Shown here in pieces: positions 1-10,075 of a stretch of DNA of 64,000 nucleotides. This DNA comes from Isoetes taiwanensis (lineage: Eukaryota > Streptophyta > Lycopodiopsida > Isoetales > Isoetaceae): contig JAJEKV010000072.1 in assembly GCA_021234155.1 (NCBI GenBank), forward strand, positions 977,918 through 1,041,917, read 5' to 3'. The notes beneath the pieces were generated by a model. It did no database searches. It was not told the DNA's origin and worked only from the letters and a program-made list of their open reading frames with translations. The translations under genes were made by a program, and so were the position numbers. The number at the start of each line of letters is the position of its first letter. Position 1 is the stretch's first letter.

Positions 1-199
1 GTTTAAGGATGTGCAGGATTTAGGTTCGTAGGGGGTTAAGCTAAATATCTACCACGCAAAAGGGTGTGGGGATCCAGTTCGCGGCCAGCTAGTCTAGCTC
101 TGTTAATCAGATTTTCGCAGCTTTGTTCATCCGATTTCCCCAGGCCTAAGCATGAGTTTTGAAGGAATCTCAGGCCATCCTTCAGAGGTGGGCAGTATG
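1..199. other. Left flank of element A, no gene seen
   Basis: No coding signature or repeat boundary is visible. The five bases before the LTR of element A are GTATG. The matching duplication cannot be sought because the 3' end of A is missing. Confidence 0.4.
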
Positions 200-200
200 T

Positions 201-370
201 GTTAGCCCTGTACGTCCTGGTACAGGACTATTCATGCACACGACGGACCAGGCCAAGAACAAGGAGCAGACAGCCACGGTCAGTCGTCCAAGGCGCAGAA
301 GACCAAGCCGCAGCCAACCACGCAGTCAAAGCCTGCGACCGGGACCAAGAGGAAGCGCACAGAGAAATGA
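201..370 (+). pseudogene. LTR-encoded basic protein tail (frameshifted in A)
   Basis: From the second base of the LTR a frame is open, beginning V-S-P-V and running through a T-D-Q-A-K segment. After a one-base shift it continues through S-S-K-A-Q to a lysine/arginine-rich end, K-R-K-R-T-E-K, and a TGA at 368-370. The LTR of element B (32774 to 32601) keeps the same frame fully open with conservative replacements and the same stop. In a 3' LTR this would lie just after the extra ORF, so it may be that protein's C-terminus. That link is an inference, because no intact 3' LTR junction is present here. Confidence 0.5.
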
Positions 371-502
371 CGCGTGGTCTCAGTCAGCGTCATTTCAGGG
401 TCTCAAGAGGCATCGCCAAAGATCCTACAAATCAGGCCTTCTTTCAAGGAGTCGGCACCGAGTTATCTCATTGTATCTGTATTGGGCCAAAGGCCGTTGT
501 AC

Positions 503-510
503 TATATATA
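503..510 (+). promoter_or_regulatory. LTR TATA box of element A
   Basis: TATATATA inside the LTR. The same motif is present at the equivalent place in the LTRs of B (32454-32462, reversed) and C (54939-54947, reversed). Confidence 0.65.
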
Positions 511-780
511 GCAGTAGATGTAGCCCTCACGGGCAGAAGAGTTTTGGGTCTCATCTCGTTTTTTCTGTTCTCTCTCATTTGGAGAGCTCATGTATTCTCA
601 TTGATATCAAGGAGTTCATTGCTTGACCATTGTTCTCTCATTGTGTTTCTGTTATCTCATTGTTTCCTCATTGTTCTTTTGCAAATCTCGCGTGACACAG
701 CTACCGGATCCTCCTGTTTGATCCACGGGTCCTCAAAGAGGGCTGTCTTGCAGGAGTCCCCGAACCCAGACCCCAAACAC

Positions 781-798
781 TGTCGCCGCTGTCGGGTC
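781..798 (+). promoter_or_regulatory. Primer binding site, tRNA-Asp-like
   Basis: One base after the LTR comes TGTCGCCGCTGTCGGGTC. It matches 13 of 17 bases expected for the complement of a plant tRNA-Asp 3' end as I know it (TGGCGCCGTTGCCGGGG). Element B matches at 14 of 17. Such a primer is known from Athila/Tat elements. Confidence 0.6.
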
Positions 799-826
799 TG
801 ATTCGATTTTCCTTCATTCTGTTTCA

Positions 827-3800
827 ATGTCTGCACGAACTTTCACTCCAGAAGAGCTTCTTACCCAGACGGCGTCTCGCTTGGAGCGCCACCAACGACG
901 GGAAGTTGTTCGCAACATGTTTGGATCTGCTTATGACATTGAGGGAGGCCACATTCGCTCTAGGGCTCAGTCGGTGCCACCTACTCCTCGTGTCCTGTCT
1001 CGTCTCAGTTCCCCTCCTCAAGCGTGCAAACATTGCTCACAGCCTCAGTCACCTCATCACTATCAGGAGCCATATCCGGCTCAGCCTTCTCAACATTACT
1101 TTCATACCCCCGAGAATACCTACATCCATAATTCTTCGGGCCATACACCTCTGCCTTCACAACCATCATCTTCTCCGGGAGGACAGGGCTATCCACATGT
1201 TTCTTTTGCCCCTCCCCCTGTTTTCCCATTTCCTACCTCTCCTTCCTTTCAACAAACCCTCCCTGTTTACAACCTTACAGATCTCACAACCAATGACCAT
1301 GTACCTCAAGTACCTCCACCAAAGGAACCTCCCTTTGCACATCTTCAAAATCTTTCCGGCACTTTGCCACCTTCAGGCACGTTGCCACCCACCACGCAGC
1401 CTCAATATGCTCCTTATACACCGTCTGTTCAGGTCCAACCAAGCACTTTAACCTCTACCTTTCAGAACCTCAAGTTGACTTATCCGACCTTTGGCAACAC
1501 GAAAGGCAAACCTTTAGACCAAAGTGCTCAGGCCCACATGGAAGAGTTTGAGGCTCTGGCTGCCCTAAATGGTCATGCTCAGCCTCAACTCAAATTCCAC
1601 ATCTTTTCCACCACGTTGCGTGGCGCTCCTCATCAATGGCTCATGTCCAACAAAAGTCACTGGAAACAAGATTGGTCAGAAATAAAAACTGCTTTTCTTT
1701 CTCACTATGGTACCACGGATGATGATCAACTTCATCTCAAGCAACTCAATGACCTTCAACAAGCGCCCACGGAGTCCGCCAGGGATTTTGCGGATCGTCT
1801 TCATATACTGCTCAGCAAACGTAAGGAGTACCCAACACAGAGCCAGATTCTGGTCTGGTTTCTCCAGGGACTTCCTCCAGCTATCCGACTCATGACTGAA
1901 TACCTGCGCCCGAAGACTTTGGAGCAGGCTATCGACCTTGTCAATCACTCAGTCAATGTTTCCTCCCGTGGCGTGGCTCTTCAGGAGCTCTCATTCATTC
2001 CACCGGTCATGGTTCCTCAGACTACTGTTCAGCCTCCACACGCCAATCAGCAACGCAGTCAGATCTGGTGCCATCTCTGCAAATATCAAGGCCACTTGGC
2101 AAATGAGTGCAACTCCACCAATGGCCCACCTCATTGCAAACGCTGCAACATGTGTAATCATGCCACGGATGAGTGCACTCGCACTCATCCTACTCCTTTC
2201 AGACAGAAGATGGTTTATCAAGTCCAAACCAAACCTCAGCAACAATCGTCATATCAGCCGCAACAAATGCAGGCTCAACCGATTCCACAATATCAACAGT
2301 CTCAGCAACCACGGGGACCCAGCACTCGCCCCCCTTTTGATCCTTCTAAAGCTCAGTGTTATCACTGTCAAGAATAGGGTCATACCACCACGGCATGTCC
2401 TCAACTTCCTCAAGTTCAAGTTCAACTTCCAGGCACAAATCAGACCACATCCGTCCGCCTCACGGCTTATCAACTTTGGATTGCAAATGGCAAACAAGGC
2501 CCTCGTCCAGTTCTTCGGACACCACGTGTGCCTCAACAATCCAGGTATCAACCGGCTCCTGCAAATCAACCTCAGATGGATCAACAAGCACAGGAAGAAA
2601 TTTTCCAGGCTCTTAATCCTCCGATGACGGTAGATCAAATTGGGTCGGGTTGGTTTCCGCGCCCGCACCAGAAGCGTCCACCCCCTTCACCATTCTTCCT
2701 CATGGCACGCAACCTGCTTTTGCAGTAGACACGATCCCTCATGAAGAGGAAAAAAAGGTTCACTTTGCCCCTGACTTGGAGAAACTCATGCCTCATGTCA
2801 TGCCTAAAGTCCGACAAAGCATCCTGAACCTCATGCAAGCCTGCCGAGGCCGCCCGCGTTGGCTAATGTTCATGCCACCACCAGAGCTCAACAGCGTCAA
2901 GATACACCTTCCACATCTCAACCTCCACGCTCTCAGACATATCCGAATATTGCTGCAGAGGTGGAGCTTCTCAAAGAAGTTGTTGCTTCATTACCACGCA
3001 CTCCAGCTCCATTGGATCCAACTGATCCCTTTTCTCATGTGCCCCTGGAACTCCAAGAGGAGCTTGCAAAAATCAAAATTCCTTTAAGTTTGGCAACTAT
3101 ATTGAAACTGTGTCCAGCTCTCAAGGACCAGTTACCCCTTCCTACAGTTTTGGTTGGGGCAGTCGCTACCTCCACACCCACGGTACATGCCACGGTGGGC
3201 AATCAACGTGTCAATCATGTTCAAATTGATTGGGGGTAGTCTTTGTAAATCTCATCGGGATAAACTCTGAAAGCAAATGGGCATCCAACAACTCTATCGT
3301 GCCCCATATGACATCAAATTGGCTAATGCCATATCACGCGACCTCAAGGCGTCACGCCTCTTCTTCACATCAACATAGGCAATCTCAGATTCCCCTTGGA
3401 ATTTGGTGTTTGGAAAGCAGGAGAAGATCCAGGTGATTATGAAATGTTGGTCGGCAGACCTTTTCTCCGTCAGGCCAAGAGTATCCATTACTGGGCCACG
3501 GATCAGTTAGTCATCACAGATGGTCACTTCAATGCCACTATGGACTTGGAAACCGGCAAGATCATTTCGGTCGACAATGTTGAACCTTCTCTCTCAGACA
3601 CAGATTCTGAGGACGCACAGAACATTTATCAAGTTCAGGCTCCTCCTGCGAGTCTGCCTCTGTCATCCTACCCTGAATATGCTGATCCTTGGGGAGAGAT
3701 GACTCTTGATCAGGACCAGGCTATGGCTGCTTTGCTTGACCCCTACCTGGCTCCTTGCAATCGCATCCAACGTGTTGATCACTTTTCAAATGCAGAACTT

Positions 3801-4048
3801 CCTCCAGACACAGTTGATGTCCACGCCGTCATGAAGCAACCATTGCTTGATGACGCTCAACAACCACTCTTCTTCACCATGCAGAATGCAACTCATCCTG
3901 TTCTGTTTCAACTTCCTGCTCATGTTGTTCAAGACACGGAAGTTATCCCACATATTCAGACTCCAGAAGTGGAGATCGTGGATGTTGGCAACAATCAGCC
4001 AGTCCGCCTTGCTGCAAATCTCCCGACCCCCTATCGCAAACGGGCCAT
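827..4048 (+). pseudogene. Gag-protease region of element A (broken)
   Basis: Encodes the structural Gag protein and aspartic protease that package and mature the retrotransposon particle. The first ORF runs to 2377. A proline/glutamine-rich N-terminus is followed by a retrotransposon gag domain (about residues 215-380) and three CCHC zinc knuckles (DNA 2069-2110, 2136-2177, 2360-2401). A TAG replaces the tryptophan of the third knuckle that element B still has. Frameshifts follow near 2640 and 2830. The protease lies around 3200-3480; B shows the IDGGSA active site, while A is mutated to IDWG and then stops. Frame is regained at 3396 and stays open into the linker until insertion E. Confidence 0.85.
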
Positions 4049-4546
4049 TGTGACGACCATACGGATATTCGTATCATACGAACATTATACTCCTATGTAC
4101 AAAAGATGGTTGTCACACGGATGCAAAAGAGTAGTTGCACAAGACAGGGTTTGAACTCGCAACCTTCCAGTTGCGAGTCACACACCCTTGTTGAAGACAT
4201 TCCTTCACGTCTTCCTTATATGTGGAACTATCTCCAGAAGGTTCTAGAATGTTCTAGAACCTAAATGCATGCACGACACTTGGCGCGATCTCATCCATTG
4301 GAGTGGCGCGATCCTGACCGTTGGTCTAAATATATAAGGAGGCACCTCCTTCTTGTCAAACCATTCCGGTTCAATGCCAGTCTTGAGCCTTCTAGGCATC
4401 TATCTTGTATTCCTGCTTACCTTCGGGCTATTGTATTATTGATTCCTGTTCATATATCAGATTCTTTGCCGATCTTGGCATATTTCTTCCGTATTTCTTG
4501 CGTATTTTCCACGTATTTTCCTTGTTTTTCAAGTAGGTTCATGACA
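4049..4546 (+). repeat. 5' LTR of element E
   Basis: 498 bp, TG to CA, near-identical to 9433-9952. It contains the near-perfect inverted pair ACTCGCAAC/GTTGCGAGT around 4155-4178 and a TATA box at 4331-4337. It lacks 22 bp that the 3' LTR keeps. Confidence 0.93.
4331..4374 (+). promoter_or_regulatory. LTR TATA box and predicted RNA start of element E
   Basis: TATATAAG at 4331-4338 places transcription start at about 4357-4367. The predicted RNA 5' end therefore includes ATTCCGGTTCAA (4363-4374), the exact complement of the primer site at 4549-4560. The 3' LTR has the same TATA and 12-mer (9769-9780). Confidence 0.6.
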
Positions 4547-4548
4547 GT

Positions 4549-4573
4549 TTGAACCGGAATCCCTTACCGGTTC
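4549..4573 (+). promoter_or_regulatory. Candidate self-priming site of element E
   Basis: Two bases after the 5' LTR lies TTGAACCGGAAT, perfectly complementary to 12 nt near the predicted RNA 5' end inside the LTR. It does not begin TGG as tRNA-primed sites do. A 7-bp hairpin (GAACCGG with CCGGTTC, 4551-4557 and 4567-4573) overlaps it. Fold-back priming of this kind is known for Tf1/sushi-type chromoviruses; use here is inferred. Confidence 0.55.
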
Positions 4574-4639
4574 TTGTTTGCTCTGATCCTAAGCATCTTT
4601 TTTGTTCATATTTGGTGATTTTATATCTATGGAGGAGGT

Positions 4640-5500
4640 TCCGACTTTATTACAACAGTCCGGCTGACTTGTTCAAGTATGCCGCCAGATTCGCGGTGGA
4701 CAATAAAGAGCTTAAGGAACGCGTATTGCTTCACATGAATCGCTTCTAGCTTCGATTGAGGCTATCGAGCCTAAGATCAGGCTGCCAGAAGAAGTTTGAC
4801 GGCACTTCGGTCCAAGCTCTCCGCGGTTTTTGAATCGAGTCGGGCTTGTGATTCACTCCATCCTCATAGATATCCCACGCTCAAGAACAAGTGGGGCTGA
4901 TTGGTTCTCTTCTCCGCCGGGGCCAACTCTAAGTTGGTTTGCTCCTTTATTGGAGAAAGGAGCCCCGAGTTGCAAGATTTTCTTTGCTTTCAACTGCCGA
5001 ACTTCGAAGCATGATTTGGAGACACCGTCGTCGGCGCCACAGCCATCCACAAAACTTTGCAACTTAAGGCAAGGCTCTACGCCCGACCGGTATATGCATC
5101 AGAATTTCGTCAAATTGCGATAGAATCTTTGCACGGGATGATATTGCGCCGAGATTGTTTCGAAGGGGGTTCGAGAGGATGTCAAAGATATGTTGTTGTC
5201 TATGGAGGATCCCGAGTTTGGAAGAAGCCATCAGATTTGCGGTTCGATGTGATAATCGGCTCTTGAGCGTAGGCAAGAGAGACGTGGTCAGGTCTTTTCA
5301 ATTACACAAAAGCCTATAGCTCGCCTTCCCGGCCTTATCGTAGAATCTAGCGATCCTGGACTGAGCCTATCATTGTGTCCGGGCGATTCGAGGACCCTTA
5401 TCTGCCGTAGAAGCGGCGTCGGAGAGAGGCTAATCTTTGCCTCTACTTTTTGTGGAGGAGCTGGTCATATCGCTCGTGGATGCCATGTGAAGCGCTGAAT
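4640..5500 (+). pseudogene. Degenerate gag of element E
   Basis: No long frame survives. At about 5445-5490 the translation reads C-G-G-A-G-H-I-A-R-G-C, the second half of a CCHC zinc knuckle whose first cysteine is lost. Its place between the primer site and the protease makes gag the only sensible call. Frameshifts are too frequent to give boundaries. Confidence 0.5.
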
Positions 5501-5513
5501 CGGTCGGGAAAAC

Positions 5514-8500
5514 TTGGGGGCGGTCAGAGTAATAGGAGTCTCGTCGGGCCGCCTTTTCTCGAACTCCTTCCACATTTCGACATGTTTATTCCATCGGATA
5601 AAGATTGACAAGGCATTCTTTATCCCTATATCATTGAAATCGGTTGGAGAATTGCACGTGTTGGCGCAACTTGATTGTGGTGCAAATGCTTGCTTTATGG
5701 ATAGTGCATTAGCCCGATGCACGCCATCCCTAGAAGCAAGGTTGAGCATCTTGCTTACGTGAAGTGATTGATGCGGTGAGATCTCCTCGGGTGCGATCCG
5801 CGAATATCTTTAGCACCTCTTCGGGTTTTGTTCGGGAGTTTCTTGTAGTATTTCCTTCAATCTCATTGCTAGCCCTCATGCGCCAATAGTCTTGGGTGCA
5901 TACGGCTCGAGCTACATAACCCGCAGATTGATTGGCGTACTAGATCATTTCGATTTCTTTGGTTCTAGCTCTAGTTCGGTTCATCTGCCCGGATCAAGTC
6001 TCTACACCAACATCGACTTGATCCGTGCGTGTCGTGGGCCCCTCTCGTCCCTTCTTGTTCCATGTTACGATCCGCCTCTTGCCTCGCTCCGGTTCATGCC
6101 CCAGTTCTGATCATATTCGATGATGTCCCAACTCCGGCTCCGGTTTACGCTCCGGTTACGGTTCCCTGTTCTGCTCCAGTTCTTGCCCCGTCTCTATTTA
6201 CGCTCCGGTTCTTGCTCCGGTCCACATTTCTGCTCGGTTATGGATCCAGTTCCTGCTCACGTTCCTGTTCCTGCTCATGTTCTTGCTCCTGCTTTTGTAG
6301 AGGCTTCTTCATGCCCTCAGTTTCGTATCTCGAAGATTTCTCTTCGCAAGTTCGATAAATCTAGAAGGCAAGATCCCAGTTCAGTATTTGCCATCCAGGT
6401 TCACCCGTCGACTAGCTCGGTACCAGCGAAGCCTGCTCCAAGGCTCCCTGATAAATATGGCGATTTTTCTGATGTTTTTGATAAAGTCAAGGCCAGTAAA
6501 CTCCCAGAGCATCGTCCATATGATTGTCCTATTGATTTGCAGCCGGGGACGATGCCGCCATATGGTCTGATATATGGTCTCTCTCCTGCTGAGTTGAAGG
6601 TTTTGCGGGATTATATTGAAGAGAATCTAGCCCTGGCTTCATTCGACATTCTCAGTCCCCTGCTGGAGCGCCTATCTTCTTTGTCAAAAAGAAGGATGGT
6701 TCGTTGCGTCTGGTCGTTGATTATCGTGGCCTCAATAAAATCACAGTGCCGAATCGGTATCCGCTTCCTCTGATCCCAGAGTTGTTGGAGCGACTTCAAG
6801 GTGCGCATTATTTTACGAAGATTGATCTTCGGGGTGCCTACAATCTTATTCAGATCCGGGAGGGTGATGAGTGGAAAACAACTTTTCGTACTCGGTATGG
6901 CCATTTCGAGTATACAGTTATGCCGTTTGGACTTACCAATGCCTCGACAGTATTCCAGTATATGGCCAATGATGTTTTTCGAGAGTTCTTAGACACTTTT
7001 GTTATCATCTATCTGGATGATATTCTTGTTTATTCTAAGACTCTCGAAGAACATGAGAGGCATGTTCGACATGTCCTTCACAAGCTTCGTGAGCATGGGT
7101 TATATGCCAAACTTGAGAAGTGTCAGTTCGAGCAGGATAATGTGGAGTTCCTTGGCTATCACATCACTCCACATGGAGTCTCTATGGACCCCGAAAATGT
7201 TAGCACTGTTTTGCAGTGGCAAACACCTTCATCCGTTCGAGATGTTCAATGTTTTCTTGGGTTTGCCAATTTCTATCGGCGTTTCATCTGGGATTATTCG
7301 GAGATTGCTCTTCCTTTGACACGCCTCACGGTCAAGGACGTGCCATTTGAATGGACTGTGGAAGCAGAATCTGCTTTTGTTACCCTGAAGCATGCCTTTA
7401 CCACGGCACCAGTTCTTCCTCATGCAGATCCTTTGCGCCCATATGTTGTCGAAGCAGATGCTTCTGATTTTGCACTTGGTGGGATCCTGTCACAGGAGGG
7501 GGATGACCATGAATTGCATCCAATCGCCTATCACTCACGAAAGTTTCAGGCTGCTGAAATCAACTATCCCATTTATGACAAGGAGTTGTTGGCGATAGTG
7601 GATTCTTTTGAGGAGTGGAGACGTTTTCCTGGAGGGATCTCCTTATAAAGTCACAGTCTACACAGATCACCAAAATCTTGAATATTTTCAGTCTGCTCGA
7701 GTGCTCAACCGTCGCCAGGCCCGGTGGCATACTCAAGTATTATCCCGGATTGATTTTGTGATCAAGTACCGTCATGGATCCCTCCAAGGAAAGCATGATG
7801 CCTTGTCTCGACGCTCCTACCTAGAGCCCAAACTAGGTGATCCTGCATATGATCAGCACTCACATGTTATTTTAGGGCCTGATCGGTTCCAGCTTATGGC
7901 TATCACTTTGTTCGAGAGGCCTCATGATACAGTCTTGTTGGAGTCTGTTCGAGCATCTCTGCCCTCCAATCCATTGGCTCAAGATGTATTCTCACACATT
8001 GGCGCTGCATCATCTTCTCAGCAGATGGGATCAGACTATGAGCATTTTGAGGTTCGCGATGGACTCCTGCTCCATGATGGGCTTCTATATGTGCCAGATG
8101 GTGCTTCTAGGCTTCAGGTTCTTCAGGCTTGCCATGATTCACCTATGGCCGGACATTTTGGAGTAGCCAAGACTCTTGAACTTATTAGTCGAGAGTATTG
8201 GTGGCCAGGTCTTCGTCGCTCTGTTGAAGCTTTTATTCGATCCTGTGACATCTGCTGTCGAGCCAAGGTTCCAAGGCATCTTCCTCATGGCCTGCTTCAG
8301 CCTTTACCAGTTCCAGCCAGCCCTTGGAAGAGTATTTCAGTGGATTTTATTGTCGAGCTTCCATCCTCCCAAGGCCATGATGCCATCCTTGTTGTTGTTG
8401 ACCGTTTTTTCAAGATGGCACATTTCATTCCTTGCAGCACTTCTATCTCTAGTGAAGCCATAGCGGTTCTCTTGCTTCGAGAGGTGGTTCGACTCCATGG

Positions 8501-9437
8501 CTTTCCAGATAACATTGTCAGTGACCATGGCCCTCAATTTGTTGCCGCTTTTGGAAGCGTCTATTGCAACTCTTGCATGTGGAACGTTAAGCTCTCTTTT
8601 CGACATCATCCCGACCAATGGGCGGGTGGAGCACACTAATCAAACCCTTGAGCGATATTTGCGATGCTTCATCAATTATCGGCAGGATGACTGGGTTGAT
8701 TGGCTACCGCGAGAATTTGCTTATAATAATTACGTCCATGCCTCCACAGGCGGACTTCGCTTCTTTATTAATTTTGGCATGCATCCCCGTGGTCTTTGAT
8801 TGCTCCCGGATATGACTTCGGTCAATCCCGGTCGCCGGGACAGCTCGAAGCTCCCACTTTGCCGGGGATGATCTTCAACACCATCTTCCGCAGCCCAAGC
8901 ACGTTATCGTCATCATGCGGTCAGCATCGTCGGGACACTCCTCATTTTGCGGTTGGTGATCTTGTTTGGCTCTTTAATGGATTTGCCGACAAAGCTTCCC
9001 CTTGTAACAAGCTCGACTACCAGCGCTTAGGTCCCTATCGGATCATTGAACGAGTTGGTGATGCTGCTTTCCGTCTGGAGCTTCCGCCATCAATCCGGCT
9101 TTACCCAGTGTTTCGTGTGTCTTTGTTAGAACCCTATATGGCGAATCCATTTCCGGATCGAGTACCTCCACCTCCACCACCAGTCGAGATTGATGATCAT
9201 GAGGAGTTCGAGGTTCGAAAGATTCTGGACTCCAAGTTTCTTCGTCGACGATTGTATTACTTTGTCGATTGGGAAGGTTACTCGCCAAGTGACAGAACCT
9301 GGGAGCCTGCCGAGAATTTGACTAATGCACTTGACAAAATTGCGGAGTTTCACCGACGTTACCCGTATAAGCCAAGTCTGAGTACTCCGGCCCCAGCTTC
9401 GAGGACTCGTCGCCATCGTAGGAGGAGGATGGTGTGA
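5514..9437 (+). pseudogene. Pol of element E: protease, RT, RNase H, integrase, chromodomain
   Basis: Domains in order: protease motif LDCGANACF (about 5665-5695; Cys replaces the usual Ser/Thr of DSG); a proline/alanine-rich linker (6120-6300); RT (about 6460-7200) with YLDD at about 7010; RNase H (to about 7830); integrase with an H-H-C-C zinc site (8130-8270) and Asp motifs DFIVEL and SDHGPQF; the GPY/F module (8950-9120); and a chromodomain (about 9205-9320) with the aromatic run YYFVDWEG. Frameshifts occur near 6650, 7640, 8580 and 8800. The acidic third integrase residue falls next to a frameshift (RVEHTNQTLE). The stop codon lies inside the 3' LTR. Confidence 0.9.
9419..9432 (+). promoter_or_regulatory. 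Polypurine tract of element E
   Basis: AGGAGGAGGATGG lies directly against the 3' LTR, where second-strand synthesis starts. It also encodes the last arginines of pol, and the pol TGA (9435-9437) is within the LTR. Confidence 0.75.
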
Positions 9438-9952
9438 CGACTATACGAATATTCGTATCATACGAACATTATACTCCTATGTACAAAAGATGGTCGTCAC
9501 ACGGATGCAAAAGAGTAGTTGCACAAGACAGGGTTTTAACTCGCAAGCTTCCAGTTGCGAGTCATACACCCTTGCCAAGTGCGCTACCAATATTTGTTGA
9601 AGACATTCCTTCACGTCTTCCTCATATGTGGGACTATCTCCAGAAGGTTCTAGAATGTTCTAGAACCTAAATGCATGCACGACACTTGGCGCGATCTCAT
9701 CCATTGGAGTGGCACGATCCTGGTCGTTGGTCTAAATATATAAGGAGGCACCTCCTTCTTGTCAAACCATTCCGGTTCAACGACAGTCTTGAGCCTTCTA
9801 GGCATCTGTCTTGTATTCCTGCTTGCCTTCGGGCTATTGTATTATTGATTCCTGTTCATATATCAGATTCTTTGCCGATCTTGATGTATTCCTTCCGTAT
9901 TTCTTGCGTATTTTCCACGTATTTTCCTTGTTTTTCAAGTAGGTTCATGACA
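9433..9952 (+). repeat. 3' LTR of element E
   Basis: 520 bp, direct copy of 4049-4546. It keeps the 22 bp missing from the 5' copy and is followed by the GCCAT duplication. Confidence 0.93.
9532..9586 (-). other. tRNA-like Pol III A/B-box sequence inside LTR of E
   Basis: On the minus strand TAGCGCACTTGG (9586-9575) fits the tRNA A-box consensus at 11 of 12 positions. About 30 nt later comes a B-box-like stretch. The B box is intact in the 5' LTR (GAGTTCAAACC, 4158-4148) but mutated here. No single copy keeps both boxes, so this is a relic of a tRNA-like sequence captured by the LTR and not a functional gene. Confidence 0.4.
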
Positions 9953-10072
9953 GCCATCACGCTGTTCAAAAAATTCAAGCACATTTTTGCTTGGAGCTAC
10001 AGAGATCTTCGAGGGATCAACAAAAACTTGGGGGAACTCACAATTCCTACCAAATCAGATGCACGTCCTGTA
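9953..10072 (+). pseudogene. Protease-RT linker of element A, resumed after E
   Basis: Joining 4048 to 9958 gives the segment ITLFKKFKHIFAWS, matching element B. It continues in frame as a stretch rich in GELTIP up to the UAG at 10073. The frame is the same as RT. Confidence 0.8.
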
Positions 10073-10075
10073 TAG
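10073..10075 (+). promoter_or_regulatory. Conserved in-frame UAG, candidate readthrough stop
   Basis: Context GTA TAG CAA CGA CAG. The frame is open on both sides, and element B has TAG followed by the same CAA CGA CAG at the same codon (26413-26411). The 3' context resembles the tobamovirus leaky stop UAG-CAA-UUA-CAG. Confidence 0.55.

Larger units (their letters stand above)
200..779 (+). repeat. 5' LTR of element A
   Basis: Starts TGTTAG and ends CCAAACA. It matches, reversed, the LTRs at 32187-32775, 16897-17409 and 54688-55260. Length is 580 bp. A TATA box lies at 503-510, so U3 covers about the first 330 bp. Confidence 0.92.
4049..9952 (+). mobile_element. Element E: chromovirus (Ty3/gypsy with chromodomain)
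   Basis: Complete insertion with two LTRs (4049-4546 and 9433-9952) and a perfect 5-bp target duplication, GCCAT at 4044-4048 and 9953-9957. The LTRs start TGTGACGA and end CATGACA. They differ at about 19 positions by eye plus one 22-bp deletion in the 5' copy. The interior holds a decayed gag and a pol ending in a chromodomain, which in this family guides integration toward marked chromatin. Several frameshifts make it non-autonomous. The primer site is unusual (see the separate entry). Confidence 0.93.

Noticed and set aside
199-801. 200-codon ORF across the LTR of element A
   Set aside because: It covers LTR promoter and primer sequence and is not open in the LTRs of B and C. Only the 201-370 tail frame is conserved.
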